Assembly: GCA_010093685.1 (NCBI GenBank)
Contig: MU006243.1
Location: 430,929-494,928 of the forward strand
Origin: Ophiobolus disseminans
Taxonomy: Eukaryota > Ascomycota > Dothideomycetes > Pleosporales > Phaeosphaeriaceae
Direction of reading: 5' to 3'
Length of the DNA stretch: 64,000 nucleotides
In this document: piece by piece, positions 45,501 to 58,087 of the stretch
Layout of the letters: every line of letters begins with the position of its first letter
Numbering within the stretch: the stretch's first letter is position 1
Translations under genes and position numbers: made by a program
Notes under the pieces: model-generated
Database searches by the model: none
Told to the model about the DNA's origin: nothing
The model's input: the letters and a program-made list of their open reading frames with translations, nothing else

Positions 45501-48500
45501 CTTGGGCGTCTCTTCTAGGCGCTTCATTTTCTTTCGACCTTGTTAGGCAGGTGCGTTACGCCTTTAAGGCCATGCAGAGCTGATCATGATGTGCTGACCA
45601 AAGACTTCAAGCTCTTGAACCCAGTATACGCACCAGCAGATGCTGAACGAATTCCCCTTCTGGTAGACAAAGAGTCCGCTGTTACTGCGCTGAACAGTGC
45701 GTTGGACGCCTATGTTCTGATGCCTGCGGAGCAAGATGCGCGATTCCGCTTCAGTCACGACAGATATCTCACAGCAGCTGCTGGAACTGTGGATAAGGAG
45801 TGGGACACTCAGATGATGCATTTCCTCATTGCGAAGACGGTCACCTCAGGGGTCGAATTTCACGACGATTTGCTGATGGGTTCCAAGGCTCTATACATGC
45901 GCAGCCGCCACGTCTGTCTTGCTGCCGAACTCATTAAAAAGCGCGAGAGTAGCCGAGCTTCATTCAGGGATGTCTTGTACCAGGCTGGCGAAACGGCTTG
46001 TGAATCCGGCGCTCGGTCTACCGGCATTTACTACTTCGCTCATGCGCTCATGCTGTTACAGGACAATCCCTGGGACGACAAGCAATCAGACGTCTCGTAT
46101 CAGGAAACTCTGCAGCTGTTCGTCCGATCTGCAGAGTGCTATTGGCACCAAGGCATGCTTGATGAGGCCTTGAGCCTAATTAGGACTACTTTCAAGAATG
46201 CACGCGATCCATGCGATATGGCCAGCTCATTTATCCTACAATCACGGGTGTTCGCCATTCGAGGAGACAGCTACGGAGCCTTCCAGGCTTTGAAGGACTG
46301 TCTTTCTTTGCTAGGAGTTCCCATCCCGCAAACAACATGGGAAGCCTGCGATCAGGAATTCCAGAGACTGTACGCAACAATGCAAAGTATTGATAAAGAT
46401 GAGCTGTTGGCGCATCGGCCGGCGGCAGATGATCGAATGCTCCTGACAATGGGGCCAATATTCATAGAGCTGCTCAGTGCCGCCTTCTGGTCGAACAGCC
46501 TGCTCTTCTACCAAGCCACCTTGAAGCTCATTCACATACATCTAGAACGAGGCACAGTACCACAGGTTGCGTTGGCATATATTCATTTGGGCAGTATTGC
46601 TGCAGGGCGCTTCCAAATGATGAGCTTTGCTATCGATATGGGCGCTATTGCAAACCGCCTCGTGCAGATGTTTCCTGACGACAATTACACGATCGGCCGA
46701 GCTCAGACACTGCAACCACTCTTCCTGGGGCATTTAGAGGCCCCTATCAGGGATTTAGTGCCCAATCTGGAGAGAGCTCTTGAGGCCACGCTCTCGGCTG
46801 GTGACCGCATTCTGACCCTCCTGAATTTTGGGGTCCAAGCTCACTTTCGCGTTATGGCTTCTTCCGACGTTGCCGAATTGGAAGCATGGATTGAAGAGAC
46901 GCCTCTTGACATGAAGAATTGGCATCGTGACCTTCGTGGAGGCGTCTTTCTTATGGCTGCACGCCAGTACAGTAGGGCGCTCCAAGGCAAGACACGAACA
47001 CACGATTCATCGGCGATCTTCACCGACAGTGAGCACGATTCCACTGGCTACGTCGAGTATCTGGAAAACACAGCATCGAACCCAAAGCGACCAAAGTCCA
47101 TCTACCTCGCCATGAAGATGCCTATTCTTACACTTTACGGATACATCGCACAGGCTGTTGAGCTGGGAGAGCTCTTGCTACCCATGCTCAGCAGCCTTTG
47201 GTGTGAGAGGCTCAACTATTCTGTCAGGTATTACTTGTCGCTGTGCTATATGGCAACGTTGAGGGACGAGCCACAACACGCTCGCAAGAATGAGATGAGT
47301 CAGTTTGTGCAAGAGACGATCAAGCTACTGGAGGCCTGTTGCACAATAACGGACGTCAATTACCGTGGCTGGATCCACTTGCTGATGGCAGTGTTGGCTG
47401 AAGTGCAACGCGATCCTCCATCAGCTCTGCAGAACTATGAGGCCGCTATGGACCACAGCGAGTCTAACAATTTTATCCTTGACGAAGCCTTTGCGCATGA
47501 GTTGTACGCTGAATGGCTGGTACGTAAAAAGGCCTACAGGGCGGCTCGGCACTCCCTGAAGGACTGCATATCGACTTACCGGAGAATGTCGGCTTATGGA
47601 AAGGCTACTTTCGTTGCAACCAAATACGAGTGGCTTTTGCGTAGCAGCTCGTCCGTGACAACAATGGACGTTGGTGTACAAACCACCATCATCGACACGG
47701 GCAATACAACGCTCAGGCTCGAGCAAAATGAAGGTCAAGAGCACTACTTGGGAGCTGAGAGCGCCGTCGATCGCACCCAGAACTGGATTGTACCGGAAAC
47801 TGGGCGACGACATGAGAGCGCTCCGGATTTGCAGAATGGATTCTCCGCCGTGGGCCTCGACATGCTGGATCTCTCAAGTATACTCGAATCTAGCCAGGTC
47901 CTATCAAGCGAGTTAAAGGTTGATAAGCTAATGGCCAAGATGGCCTCCATTATACTTGAGTCAACCGGTGGAACATTGTGTGGAATTGTTATTGAGGACT
48001 CTCAAATCGAGTGGAGCATTGCGTGTGTTGCGACCAACGAGCCAAATAACGATTCTGGATTTGCTGCAGGCGTGCACTCATACCCCACCGGCCAGCCTCT
48101 AGACACCGTTGACGACGTGGTTGCACGCCAAGTCACCCTCTACACGTTGCGCTTCCGAGAGACGGTTTTCGTACAAAATCTGCTGGACGATGATAGGTTT
48201 TCCAACGTGTCCGAGTCGTATCTCACGAGAAATCCTGAGGGCAAGGTGAGTGCGCAGATGGCCCACATATGAAATACATGCGAGACTTTGGCTAACTTTG
48301 AACCTCGACGTTTGCAGGCTGTCATTTGCATCCCCATTGTGCACTCTGATCATCTACTGGGCAGTATATACGTAGAGGGCCCTCCAAATTCCTTCACCGA
48401 GCGTAATACGCAGGTATTGCGCTTGCTGGTCAATCAGATATCGATCTCGCTAGCCAACGCGTTGCTCTTTAAGGAGATCGAGCGTGTCAGCGCGAGTAAT

Positions 48501-50302
48501 GAGGCCATGTTAGAGATGCAGAAGCGTGCCTTAGCGCAGGCAAGGACAGCTGAGATCAAAGCGAAAGAAGCCGAAGCTAGTGCCATTCGTAATATGAAGC
48601 TCAAGGAAGAGGCTGCCAAGGCCAAGAGTCTCTTCTTAGCCAACGTCTCTCACGAACTGCGCACGCCCCTGAACGGCGTCATTGGCATGTCGGAGCTACT
48701 CAAGGCTAGCATCCTAAACTCCGAGCAAGCTGGTTACGCCGACTCGATCAGAGTATGCGCCGATACGCTACTTTCTATCATCAACGACCTCCTGGACTAC
48801 TCCAAGCTCGAAGCCGGAAAGATGAGCGTCATGGAGATGCCGCTGTCCCTCAACGAAACCATCACAGAAGTCGTTCGCGCCCTCGCGTATACCAATGCCG
48901 AGCGTGGGCTCAAAACCGTGGAGCAGCTTGAACTTGACCCTGAGATGCTTGTTATGGGCGACCCTGTGAGGCTGCACCAGATCTTAATGAACCTGGTAAA
49001 TCCCCATGCACGAGTCGATCAGGGAACACTACTGACATTTCACTACCCTCTAGTTGTCAAACTCTTACAAATTCACTCCGAAAGGATCTGTTACGGTACG
49101 CGCTGTCGTCAACCATGAAACCGCCGAGTGGGTTGACGTGACTTGCTCGGTTATCGACACGGGTATCGGCATCCCGGATGAGCAGAAAAAGAAGCTCTTC
49201 CTCCCTTTTTCGCAGATTGAATCGTCTTCGTCACGCAGCTACGGCGGGACTGGTCTCGGTCTCAGCATCTGCAAAGCAGTAAGTGCTCGGCGTACCGTAA
49301 TGCGCAGCAATCACTGACAAATGGTGATCTGGCAGTTGATTGAGAACGTCATGCATGGCAAGGTCTGGCTAGACTCGGTGCCTGGTGAGGGGACCACGGT
49401 GTCCTTCTCCCTCCGATTCCAAAAAGTGGCGAAATCGCAAGCTCGCAATCAACAGCTCTCCCGGGAGCCGGATTTGATGGCCAAGTTCTCCAGTCAGGAG
49501 ACCAATGGCCATGAACAGCAATCTGGTAAGGGGTGCCCGTCCGAATCATTCTTAAGTCAAGACTGACGTTTGCAGGAACTTGCATTGACCTTTCCACGGT
49601 ACCAAGGAATGAATTGCGAATTTGTATTGCGGAGGACAACCTTATCAATCAACGAATTGCGATCAGTTTTGTACAGAAGCTTGGCTTCAAGTGCGATGCG
49701 TACCTCGATGGATTCAAAACGATCGACGCACTTGAGCGAGCCAGCGACAACGGCCGGCCATTCCACCTTGTGCTCATGGATTGCCAAATGCCGCACTGCG
49801 ATGGGTATGAAGGTGTGTTGTATTCCATGGCTAAGCAAAAGATGGGGCACTGACAAAATTAGCAACAAGATTAATTCGCAAGCACTCGAACCCAGAGATC
49901 CGGGCAGTTTGCATAATCGCCATGACGGCCAGCGCTATCGTCGGCGACCGTGAGAAGTGTCTTGACTCTGGCATGAACAATTACCTTGCAAAGCCGGTTC
50001 GGGCGCAGACCCTCAAAGCTTTGCTGGAGTCGTACCTACACAAGGAGGGAGGCGAGAAGGAGATACCGAACCTCCAAGCGGAGGCGAAGAAGCTGGTCAG
50101 GCAGGCGCTGCACGAAGCAGGAACCGGCGAGACGGACAAGGGTAAACTCGAGAAGGCAGATGGTCACGTGGTCGACGAAGTGTCCGGCAAGGCGAAGATG
50201 AGAAGTAGACCTGCGAGTGTGCGCAGTGTGACGCAGCGCTGGCTGGGACCGAACGGCAAGGATGGGACGTCAGCGTCGTCGGCGTCGTCACCGCCGTCGT
50301 GA
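42567..50302 (+). CDS. Group X hybrid histidine kinase with N-terminal pseudokinase
   Basis: Twelve exons: 42567-42680, 42738-43141, 43190-43319, 43386-43439, 43505-43877, 43950-45550, 45612-48245, 48318-48995, 49054-49278, 49336-49525, 49576-49812 and 49863-50302; 2,359 aa, all in phase. Domain order: Ser/Thr-kinase-like region (about 60-355; HGELR in place of HRD, INFG in place of DFG, but APEQTGR intact), AAA/ATPase with Walker A GGATGLGKSR (about 556) and a long helical segment, GAF (about 1640-1810), HisKA with NVSHELRTPLNG (phospho-His about 1882), HATPase with MNLLSNSYKF, DTGIGIP and YGGTGLGLSI, and a receiver with MDCQMPHCDGYE (phospho-Asp about 2203) and LAKPVR. This order matches fungal group X kinases such as S. 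pombe Mak2/Mak3 (peroxide sensing) and Candida Chk1. Confidence 0.95.
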
Positions 50303-50619
50303 GAAGAGAGGCGATTTGGCGGACTGCTGTAGCTGTTTGCATGGCACGGAGGGGCGTTTGGTGTTCCGGTTACGTGGGATGCGGGTCAGGACAAAAGGGC
50401 GTTGTTTGTGGGCGGAGACTGCATATAGATAGTTGTGTTTGATAGAGTGGTATCAAGTGTGGGTGTGTAGATGAAACGCTAGTGCCATCTCACGTGTATG
50501 CAGGTCATCGGGGCGGGTCGGGGGCTTGGCGTTGCACTGCATGGACGTAGATGCTGGACGGGAGATTGGGGGCACTCACCCTCGACTGGACTCGCCACGA
50601 ACACGTAACTGCACACAGC
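50303..50619. other. Intergenic region
   Basis: About 317 bp; 3' end of the kinase gene and promoter of the next gene. Nothing else seen. Confidence 0.5.
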
Positions 50620-52383
50620 ATGTCAACTGCAGCGGCTGCTAAAGCGCCGGCGGGCACCTCTCGACGAGACGCAGCTGCTCCCCGGACCGCGTCTCCCAAG
50701 TCCTCAACAACACGACCACCGCGCGCGGGCGCCCACGGCGCGCCCGTCTCTGCGCGCTCGGCGGTGCGAAAGGCGGCGGCGGGCGACGATGAGGCGCGCG
50801 AGGAGCAGGCGGCATACATGCACGAGCTGAAGGAGCGGCTGGAGAAGGCGGAGACGGAGGCCGAGGAGCGGCATAAGCAGGTCAAGGTGCTCAACGCGCA
50901 GCTGGACGAGGCGCTGCAGGGGCAGGCCAAGCTCGAGGAGCGGGCGCACGAGGAGGAGGAGAAGGTCGAGTCGCTGGAGAGGGTGCGGCGCGAGCTCACG
51001 CGGCAGCACCGCGAGCTGGAGGGCATCTACGAGGCGGAGCGGGTGCAGGCGCTCCAAGACAAGGAGCACACGCAGGCGCGCGAAGAGGCGCTGCACGGCA
51101 CCATCCAGCGCCTCAAGGAGGCCGTGGCCGCCAGGCACGTGCAGCCCGACGGCGACGACGAGGGCGCCCGCAACCGCCCCGAGTCCTTCGCCCCGCCCGC
51201 GTCGGTGCACCGCAGCGACTCGCGCAGCAACTCGCGGCTCATCCACCAGAAGGACCAGATCATCGAGGGCCTGCGCCTCGAGCTCGCCGAGTACCAGGTC
51301 AAGCTGCTCGAGGCTGACGGCGCGGGCGGCGGCCGCCTGCACGAGCTGGAGCGCCAGCTGCTCGACACGCGCATGACCAACGCGCGCCTGATGGAGGATA
51401 ACGAGAGCTTCCAGCTGCTGCTGGGCGAGAAGACGCTCAACGGCGACCTGAGCCGCGGCGACTTCCTGCGCGAGTCGTCGCACGCCAGCCTGGCCGACGA
51501 GCTCGAGTCGGTGGGGCACGCCGACGTCGAGACGATCCGCCGCCTCGAGGCCGAGCTGGCGGCGCTGCGGGGCGAGAACAAGGCGCTGACACTGTACATC
51601 AACAAGATCATCGGCCGCCTGCTCACCTACCAGGGCTTCGAGTCGGTCTTGGGCAACGACCTCGACGCCGACGACGCCCGCCCGGACCGGAACAAGGAGC
51701 TGCCGCCCCCGCCGCCGCCCGACGCCGACCAGCCCCAGGGCTTCCTCCAGCGCGCCAAGTCCGTCGCCATGGGCGGGCCCCGCAAGCCGCGCCCGCTCAG
51801 CATGATGGGGCCCCCCCCCGTGCCCGCCGGCCAGCAGAGCGTCAACGAAGACCCAGCCACCGCGCCCAGCATCCCCCTTGCGCGCTCCACCTCGAATCGC
51901 ATGCCCTCGGGCAGCTACACCCACCGCCGCTCCGCCTCGGGCGTGCCACCAGCCGCCGCCGCCGACGTGGTCAACAAGATGGTGTCCCCCGCTGCCACCC
52001 CCATCGGACCCGCCTCGCCCGGCCTCGCCTCGCCCCGCAACTCCTTCTTCGGCCTGCCCGTCAGCAGCGGGCCCGGCTCCAGCAACCCCGTGTCGCGCGT
52101 GCCCTCGGGCCAGCAGGTCCCCACCACCAACGCCATCCAGGAGGAAGGCGCCGATGCAAAGGGCGACGCCAACGCTGCGCAGGCCGACACGCCCAGCCCG
52201 CCGCGCAGGCTGGAGCGCAGCGAGACGGCGGGCCCCATGACGGGCAAGGGGATGCGGCCACTGCGCCTGGTGCAGAACGAACAGGAGGCCATGCAAGCGC
52301 GGAAAGCGGCCAACCGCGCGAGTTGGTTCGGCGGCCTGTTTGGACAGGCGCAGCCTAAGCCAGAACCAGGGCAGGAGAATTAG
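50620..52383 (+). CDS. Coiled-coil protein of unknown function, very GC-rich
   Basis: Single exon, 587 aa from MSTAAAAKAPAGTS; an upstream in-frame start at 50551 is possible. Residues about 65-200 and 225-370 form long coiled coils (ELKERLEKAETEAEERHKQV, VETIRRLEAELAALRGENKA), then a conserved LTLYINKIIGRLLTYQGFES segment seen in fungal coiled-coil proteins, then a Pro/Ser-rich disordered tail with a PPPPPP run. The C-terminus RASWFGGLFG may be a short interaction motif. Third-position GC is much higher than in neighbours. A scaffold role is likely but unassigned. Confidence 0.8.
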   Translation: MSTAAAAKAPAGTSRRDAAAPRTASPKSSTTRPPRAGAHGAPVSARSAVRKAAAGDDEAREEQAAYMHELKERLEKAETEAEERHKQVKVLNAQLDEALQGQAKLEERAHEEEEKVESLERVRRELTRQHRELEGIYEAERVQALQDKEHTQAREEALHGTIQRLKEAVAARHVQPDGDDEGARNRPESFAPPASVHRSDSRSNSRLIHQKDQIIEGLRLELAEYQVKLLEADGAGGGRLHELERQLLDTRMTNARLMEDNESFQLLLGEKTLNGDLSRGDFLRESSHASLADELESVGHADVETIRRLEAELAALRGENKALTLYINKIIGRLLTYQGFESVLGNDLDADDARPDRNKELPPPPPPDADQPQGFLQRAKSVAMGGPRKPRPLSMMGPPPVPAGQQSVNEDPATAPSIPLARSTSNRMPSGSYTHRRSASGVPPAAAADVVNKMVSPAATPIGPASPGLASPRNSFFGLPVSSGPGSSNPVSRVPSGQQVPTTNAIQEEGADAKGDANAAQADTPSPPRRLERSETAGPMTGKGMRPLRLVQNEQEAMQARKAANRASWFGGLFGQAQPKPEPGQEN

Positions 52384-52857
52384 ATCAGGCGTTCCGAGGT
52401 TTGCTTCACATAGATTTTTTCTGTTTTTATAGGAACATGGTTATCTTTTGCTAGCTACCTTGTACGCCCGGGTGGTGTTTATATCACTGACATGTCCCCG
52501 GGCTAGTGCAGCGACAGGGCATGAACATAGAGGTACTCGATTGCTAGGTAAAGCATGAAATCGACTCGCCGATAAGCTAACACAAGCTGGGGTGTCGATC
52601 ATTTTGCAATCCCAAATCACTAGAACGATCACTTGCTGTTGGGGAGGCGTGAAGGTGACGATGAGCTGTCGTCTCGCACATGCACGTTGACAGGGATAAA
52701 GTACGGAGTACGCTAAGTGCTAAGCGCGAAGTGCTGCGGGGCTAAACTTCCCACAACACTGCGCGACGCGATTGCACCTGACAAACCACGACGCGCAATG
52801 ATCAACGTGCAACATTGTTGAGCGCAGCTGTTGAGGATGCGCAGCTCAAGATTGTAA
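52384..52857. other. Intergenic region
   Basis: About 470 bp between two plus-strand genes; no supported gene. Confidence 0.5.
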
Positions 52858-55418
52858 ATGGGGAACAATTCGTCGCAACCCGTTCCTGACCCCGGCAACG
52901 GTGCGACTATTTCGCGGCCGACAGATATGAACAGTGAGTAACGCGTTGATACGCGGTGTATCGCGAGGCCGAAGGCACCTCTGAGTGACACATTGCCGTT
53001 GCAGGCCCGAAGATGGACGACATTGCGGCGTCGCAGCAGCTCATCGAAGAAGAGGGAAGAGCCGTGTGTGCTGACGATGCGACGGACGAAGGCGGAGGCA
53101 GGAGCAACCCACCCAGCAAACAGGACACTCGACGCTCGGTCCAATTCTCTGCCCGAGACGACATCATACCTTCTTCACCACCCAGCGCTCCGAGGGCAAA
53201 CGGACGTTCACCGCCCGCTCACAACGTACAAGTCCCCGACTCCCAAGTCGAGGCGTCTCCGACACCTACTCGCGCCCCCGTGTCTCCGCCAATGACGTCC
53301 AGCATTCCTACGCCAGCACGCAGTTCACGGAAGAAGAAGACGCACAAAAAGAGCAGAAGCATAGATGCGGAACCAGGCTCTAGCGCACCCCTCCTAGGGA
53401 ACGACTCGGTTGACAGGAACAATGCTGCCCAAGATGAAAACGTGCTTCAGACGCCTAGGTCGACCGGCCCCACGCCCAAAGCAGGCCTCATTAAGGCTCT
53501 CATAACACCCTCCAAACCCCAAACTCGCGGCACAAAGTCAGCAAAGAGAAGAGAGACATGCATACAAACACCTAAAACGCCAAGTACGAATGAACCTCTA
53601 CGGCGCTATCGCTGCAAGAAGATGGCGACCACATCCATTAACGCCGCCGACGGCGCACTGAATTCAGCTCGCGAATTGCACCTTCCCCATGATTTAAGAG
53701 AGAGCGGCCTTTTTACCGCAGACGAGGAGGAACTCATCCGAAGGGCGATCCGCGACTATCAAGAGAGGTACGGCCTGGCTACGAACGAGCTTGTCGAAAT
53801 CATACAATGGACTACCGATGTCCATGATTGTCAGGTTGCCCGGACAAAGGCCGACTGGACGCCGCAAGAAATCCAAGAGGAGGAAGAGAGCGACGCTTTC
53901 TGGGAAGAATTGAAGCAAATAGGGTTGAAGCGGGCGCACAAACAAGTCAAGAGGCATGTTCGCGCACATTATCACACCTTCGAGACGGGTAATTGGACAG
54001 AGGAAGAGGACGAGCAGCTGAAGAGCTTAATGGAGCTACATCCTCGGAGATGGAAGCTCATTTCGCTGGTCATGGGCAATCGATCGCAATCTGACATTCG
54101 GAAACACTGGGAAGATCATGTAAAGTATGGCAAGAGTCGCCACACCAATCGTTGGTCGAGGCAAGAAGAAAAACTACTCGTGCACGCCATCACCACTGTG
54201 ACACAAAGGGACGAAAACTACCGAGCTGAAAATGGGGAGCCGTCGCAAGTCGTCTCCAACAGGAAAGCTATCGATTGGCCGCAGGTCAGCATCGAAATGG
54301 GCAACATCCGTAGCCGGGCTCAGTGCATCCACAAGTGGAAACAAATGCAAAAGCGCAACCCACCGACTGCTATCCCGCTGGAGCACAAGGCGAGACGAGC
54401 ATCAGATCCCGATGAAACTGTGGAGACCACGTCACAGAAGCGCGTTGCTCCTTCTGAACAGGGTGGTGGAAGTGCAGGAGTAACTGACCAGAAGCGTGGC
54501 CGGGTCCGCAAGAGCGAGGCTGCTGCCAGTCCTGGAGATTCCGGCCAGACCGCGGAATCTAGGCCAAAGAAACGGCGACGGCTTCAACAAGGCGACAAAC
54601 CCGTTGGTTCAGCAGACGCCATCGATGAATCTCGTCCGGCAAAGAAACGTCGCAAGTCAAAGAAATCTGCGCGTAAGGTGGCTGAACATGACAGGGAACA
54701 GCCAGATGTTGCAAGCGAGGAGAAGGCTACGGATCTTCCAAGTGAGCGTACTCCAATGGAGCAGCGCGACGAAGCTCCAATCGGCCAGGAACCCGACCAG
54801 TATCATCAGCCAGAGGTTCCAACCACATCAGAACTACAGCCTCAGCCCCCTGTGTCTCGACCACGCACGCCAGGCGTAGCGCAGATGCGATGGGGTGATA
54901 AATTTGACCTTCTCGAAGCAGTCATAAACCGCGAACCAGACCATGAGGAGGACCTTGACTGGCATGACGTCGTAGCTGCCATGAAGCGGCCGTGGTCCAT
55001 CAAAACCCTTCAGGCTGCCCTTAGGGAGCTCCTCACTCTCGTCATGGACCAAGGAACCCTCTATGACACATTGATCGAGCTCATTCAACTTGTCCACAAA
55101 CAACACACAAACGCCGAGCTCAACGAGCATTACGATCCATACCAGGATGCAGACTTAGACGGGGATGTTGATCTTGCGGAAGAGATGGATATGAAGGGAA
55201 GCGCCGAGCTGGTGGAGAATAGGGATGGTGCCGCAGCTTCCACCCTACCCAACACCAAGAGAGAGAGGAAGCTGGATACTGGTGATAGGCTTTCTCGCTC
55301 ACGCGACGTTTCACCAAAGCGGAAGAAGGCAAAGTCGGAGCATGACCCTGCGTTTCGGGTGAAGTCAACGTATCTTGTCACCGAGAGTGATGACACCGAA
55401 AGGGAAGGAGAGTTGTAG
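52858..55418 (+). CDS. Myb/SANT DNA-binding protein, Reb1/TTF1-like
   Basis: Two exons: 52858-52933 and 53005-55418; 829 aa. The first exon (MGNNSSQPVPDPGNG) is inferred because the 71-nt intron joins it in frame to PKMDDIAASQQ; otherwise the start is 53013. A disordered basic N-terminus leads to a helical region, then Myb-type repeats: GNWTEEEDEQLKSLMEL with KHWEDHV (about 350-400) and RWSRQEEKLLVHAITTV with AQCIHKWKQM (about 404-470). The longer second repeat with an inserted loop is characteristic of Reb1/TTF1 factors, which bind rDNA terminators and promoters. Several KKRRR nuclear signals follow, and the C-terminal part is acidic. Assignment to Reb1/TTF1 rather than another Myb is moderate. 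Confidence 0.78.
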
Positions 55419-55696
55419 TGGTTTTTATATGCAGCGTGGGCAACGACGTTATGGCAGGAGCACATTACATGCACGTGCTGGAGTCTTTGGTCCATGGGTT
55501 TCTTTCGCAGTATCGATACCCACTCTTCCTTTTTCATCGCCGCCAACTATGCGACTTTGTCAGTTGCTATAGCCTGGCACAGATACCTGCCAGATGAGAG
55601 CCTATTATGACATACTCTAGTCAATGAACACTTGAAAATCATCTATTCATCTAGCCCGTTTGTTGATGTGAGCACGTCAGAGCGAGCATTCCGCTC

Positions 55697-57244
55697 TCAA
55701 AGATTCCCCCTTCCCTTCAACTTGTCAATATCCCTCCGCACCTCCAGCGCCGCTCTCGTCCCCTCCTCAATCGCCCCGTCGATGAAACTCCGCCACCCAA
55801 GAGCCCAATCAGAGTTGGCAAACACCACGTTGCCATGTCGTGCGCGCATATCTTCGAGGTGGTTGATGAGTAACTTTGGGGGAGGGAAGAACCATGCTCC
55901 TTTCGCAAACTCGTCCTTGGACCAATTATGGAACACGAGACGCTCGATCTGCACGCCCTGCCCGTCGTAGTGAGCCGGTGTAAATAGCGACGACACAGCG
56001 CGCTTGGTACGTGGAATATCCGCCTCAGGGTTTATGTGCTTGTTCTGTCCGCCAAAGCACACGACGTGCGTGTTCCCCGCGGGCGTAGTGCCGTCGCCAA
56101 TCGCATAGTGGAGTTCATTGTGCGGATACGTTATGCCGGTCCACGAGCGCAGGTCTTTATTGCTTAGCTCGGCGTGCACTTTGACCGTCTGGTTGACATG
56201 TCCAATGCCGATGGCTTGTTGCTTGCCCGGCGGGAGCGGCGGATCGAAAGTCACGGCTCCTAGCACGTTGAGCGGTACCGCGGAGATGGCGCGGAGAGCG
56301 CGGAAGCGCCGCCCATCTCGGGCTGTGATTTCCACGCCAGATCCCGCGTCTTTGATGTGCTGCACTGGCGTGTCAAAGGAGTACGCAAGCCGCTTGGATG
56401 CCACTGCCTCGTCGAAAAACCGTCGTGCAAATGTCGATTGCCCCGCGCGAAACTTCCAGGTGATTAGGAGATCGAGCCAGCCTTGGTACGAGTAGCCGCA
56501 CATGGCCCACCAATGCATGAACTCGTGGAAAGAGGTCGTCTCAAGTGTTCCGCCGCTGGCAAGCAGAATGGACGCTTCGAGCACGGCGCGTTCTCTCGGC
56601 GATAGTGTACATGCTATCTCATTGATGCGGTCTTGTGCGGAGAGCGAGTCGAGGGGGATGGATGCCGGATTGTGAAAGGTGGTGTGTGGAAGAGGAATTA
56701 TTTTGCGGCCATAGACACCGTCGACGTTTGTGAACTTGTTGAGAGCTTCTGCGAGAAGTTGATCCTAATGCGTCTCCGTCAGCAAGGTTGCAATTCCACA
56801 CGGAAGTACAAGGCTCACTTCTTCCTGGTGGGTCATTGTAACACCCATGTCTGGCGTGTTCAATTCGAAATGCTTCACGCCCTTCTCAAAGTCAAAACTC
56901 ATCTCAATGTCCTTCTCCATCTGGTATCTCAGTATCTCGCGCCACGTGTTCGCCTGGCCCCAGTGCACCCACGTGCCCCCCATCTCAAAAGCGTAGCCAT
57001 CGATATTGGACGACCATGAGCGACCTCCGATCCGGTCTCGACCTTCCAGCAGCAAGACCTTGAGGCCTTCGAGGGCGGCATTACGCGCAGCCGTCAAGCC
57101 GCAATATCCTGCACCAATGACGACGACATCGTACTCCACTTCTGGACTGACAATGTTTGACAAGGGAGATACGACGCCGAGGGAGGGGACGCCAGCTTTC
57201 AGTCCGTCTTGGGGAGTCCAACTGTAGCCGTCACGGGAGGTCAT
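55697..57244 (-). CDS. Flavin monoamine oxidase family protein
   Basis: Two exons: 57244-56819 and 56764-55697; 497 aa. FAD-dependent amine oxidase: VVVIGAGYCGLTAARNA (dinucleotide fold, GxGxxG at residues 44-49), then LLLEGRDRIGGRSWSS and FEMGGTWVHWGQ. The substrate domain has MHWWAMCGYSYQGWLDLL. The C-terminal FAD segment has VVFANSDWALGWRSFIDGAI, with the final residues matching MAO-N-like fungal enzymes. The intron (54 nt) joins HQEE to DQLLAEAL. There is no C-terminal TM anchor, unlike mammalian MAO. The neighbouring divergent permease suggests use of an imported amine or amino acid. Confidence 0.9.
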
Positions 57245-58087
57245 GACGGGGAAAGATTAAGAAATATAGTAGAGCAAATGAGGAATTGTGAAGCTCAGAA
57301 TCGAGTTGAAAAGAACAAGGGGTGAGCTCAAGGTCAAAAGGTATTGTTCATCGTTTGCTATCTACTTGGCATCATGATGGAGATCAGCAACTCAAAGCAG
57401 AATTGCTCTAGCTGTTTAGACGATGTTTTGGGCTCGTGCGATAGATGGCCGCGTGTTGAGGTACTGCGGAAGTGTGCCGCGTCCGAATCGGGCCATTGAA
57501 GTGAGAAGCTTTGACCATCGCCTAGGTGCCCTCCGTGGCTGCGTCGGTCGCTTCCAGATACGATTTCGGAAGCAGCTGATTAGACGACAAATAAGGTTCC
57601 TACGCGCATGCTATGAGAAAACATTGCCGTGCTCGCGCGGAATCAATGCGTGCTGCGGAATCAATGAACCCTTAAGATCAATTCACTCTAGTCCAGCGAC
57701 GAACGCGGTCTAATAGAATTGGTCGGCAAGCGTCCAGCCTCACGCGGGATTGTGCGGGGTATGCATGGCAAGCATCTAGTGCCCGCAACAGAGGCGACTG
57801 TTTCTCACTTTACTGTCCCAATCAGGCGAACCGCAATGCTGTACGCGACGTCTAGACTCGAGGACAGCGAGAAGAAACACGAGAGTGACACAAGATGTAG
57901 ATGGCTACCATGAGCTTATCTAGCTATCGGCCCTGTACTTGACTAGGTGCACATGTGGCACTAGTACTGCTTTCCTTCGCGAGAGAATACCCAGATATAA
58001 CATTAACAGAATTGTACATTGGATGCAGAGACACACCCCTATTCATCAACTGCGACCGCTGCCATCGACGCAACACCCACAGACAAG
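57245..58087. other. Divergent promoter region, amine oxidase / permease
   Basis: 843 bp with no supported gene. Holds GATA-type cores (for example cttatct near 57914), compatible with nitrogen control. Confidence 0.5.

Noticed and set aside
50704..52296. 530-codon minus-strand ORF opposite the coiled-coil gene
   Set aside because: Shadow caused by GC-rich codons on the plus strand; repetitive Leu/Val/Gly composition.
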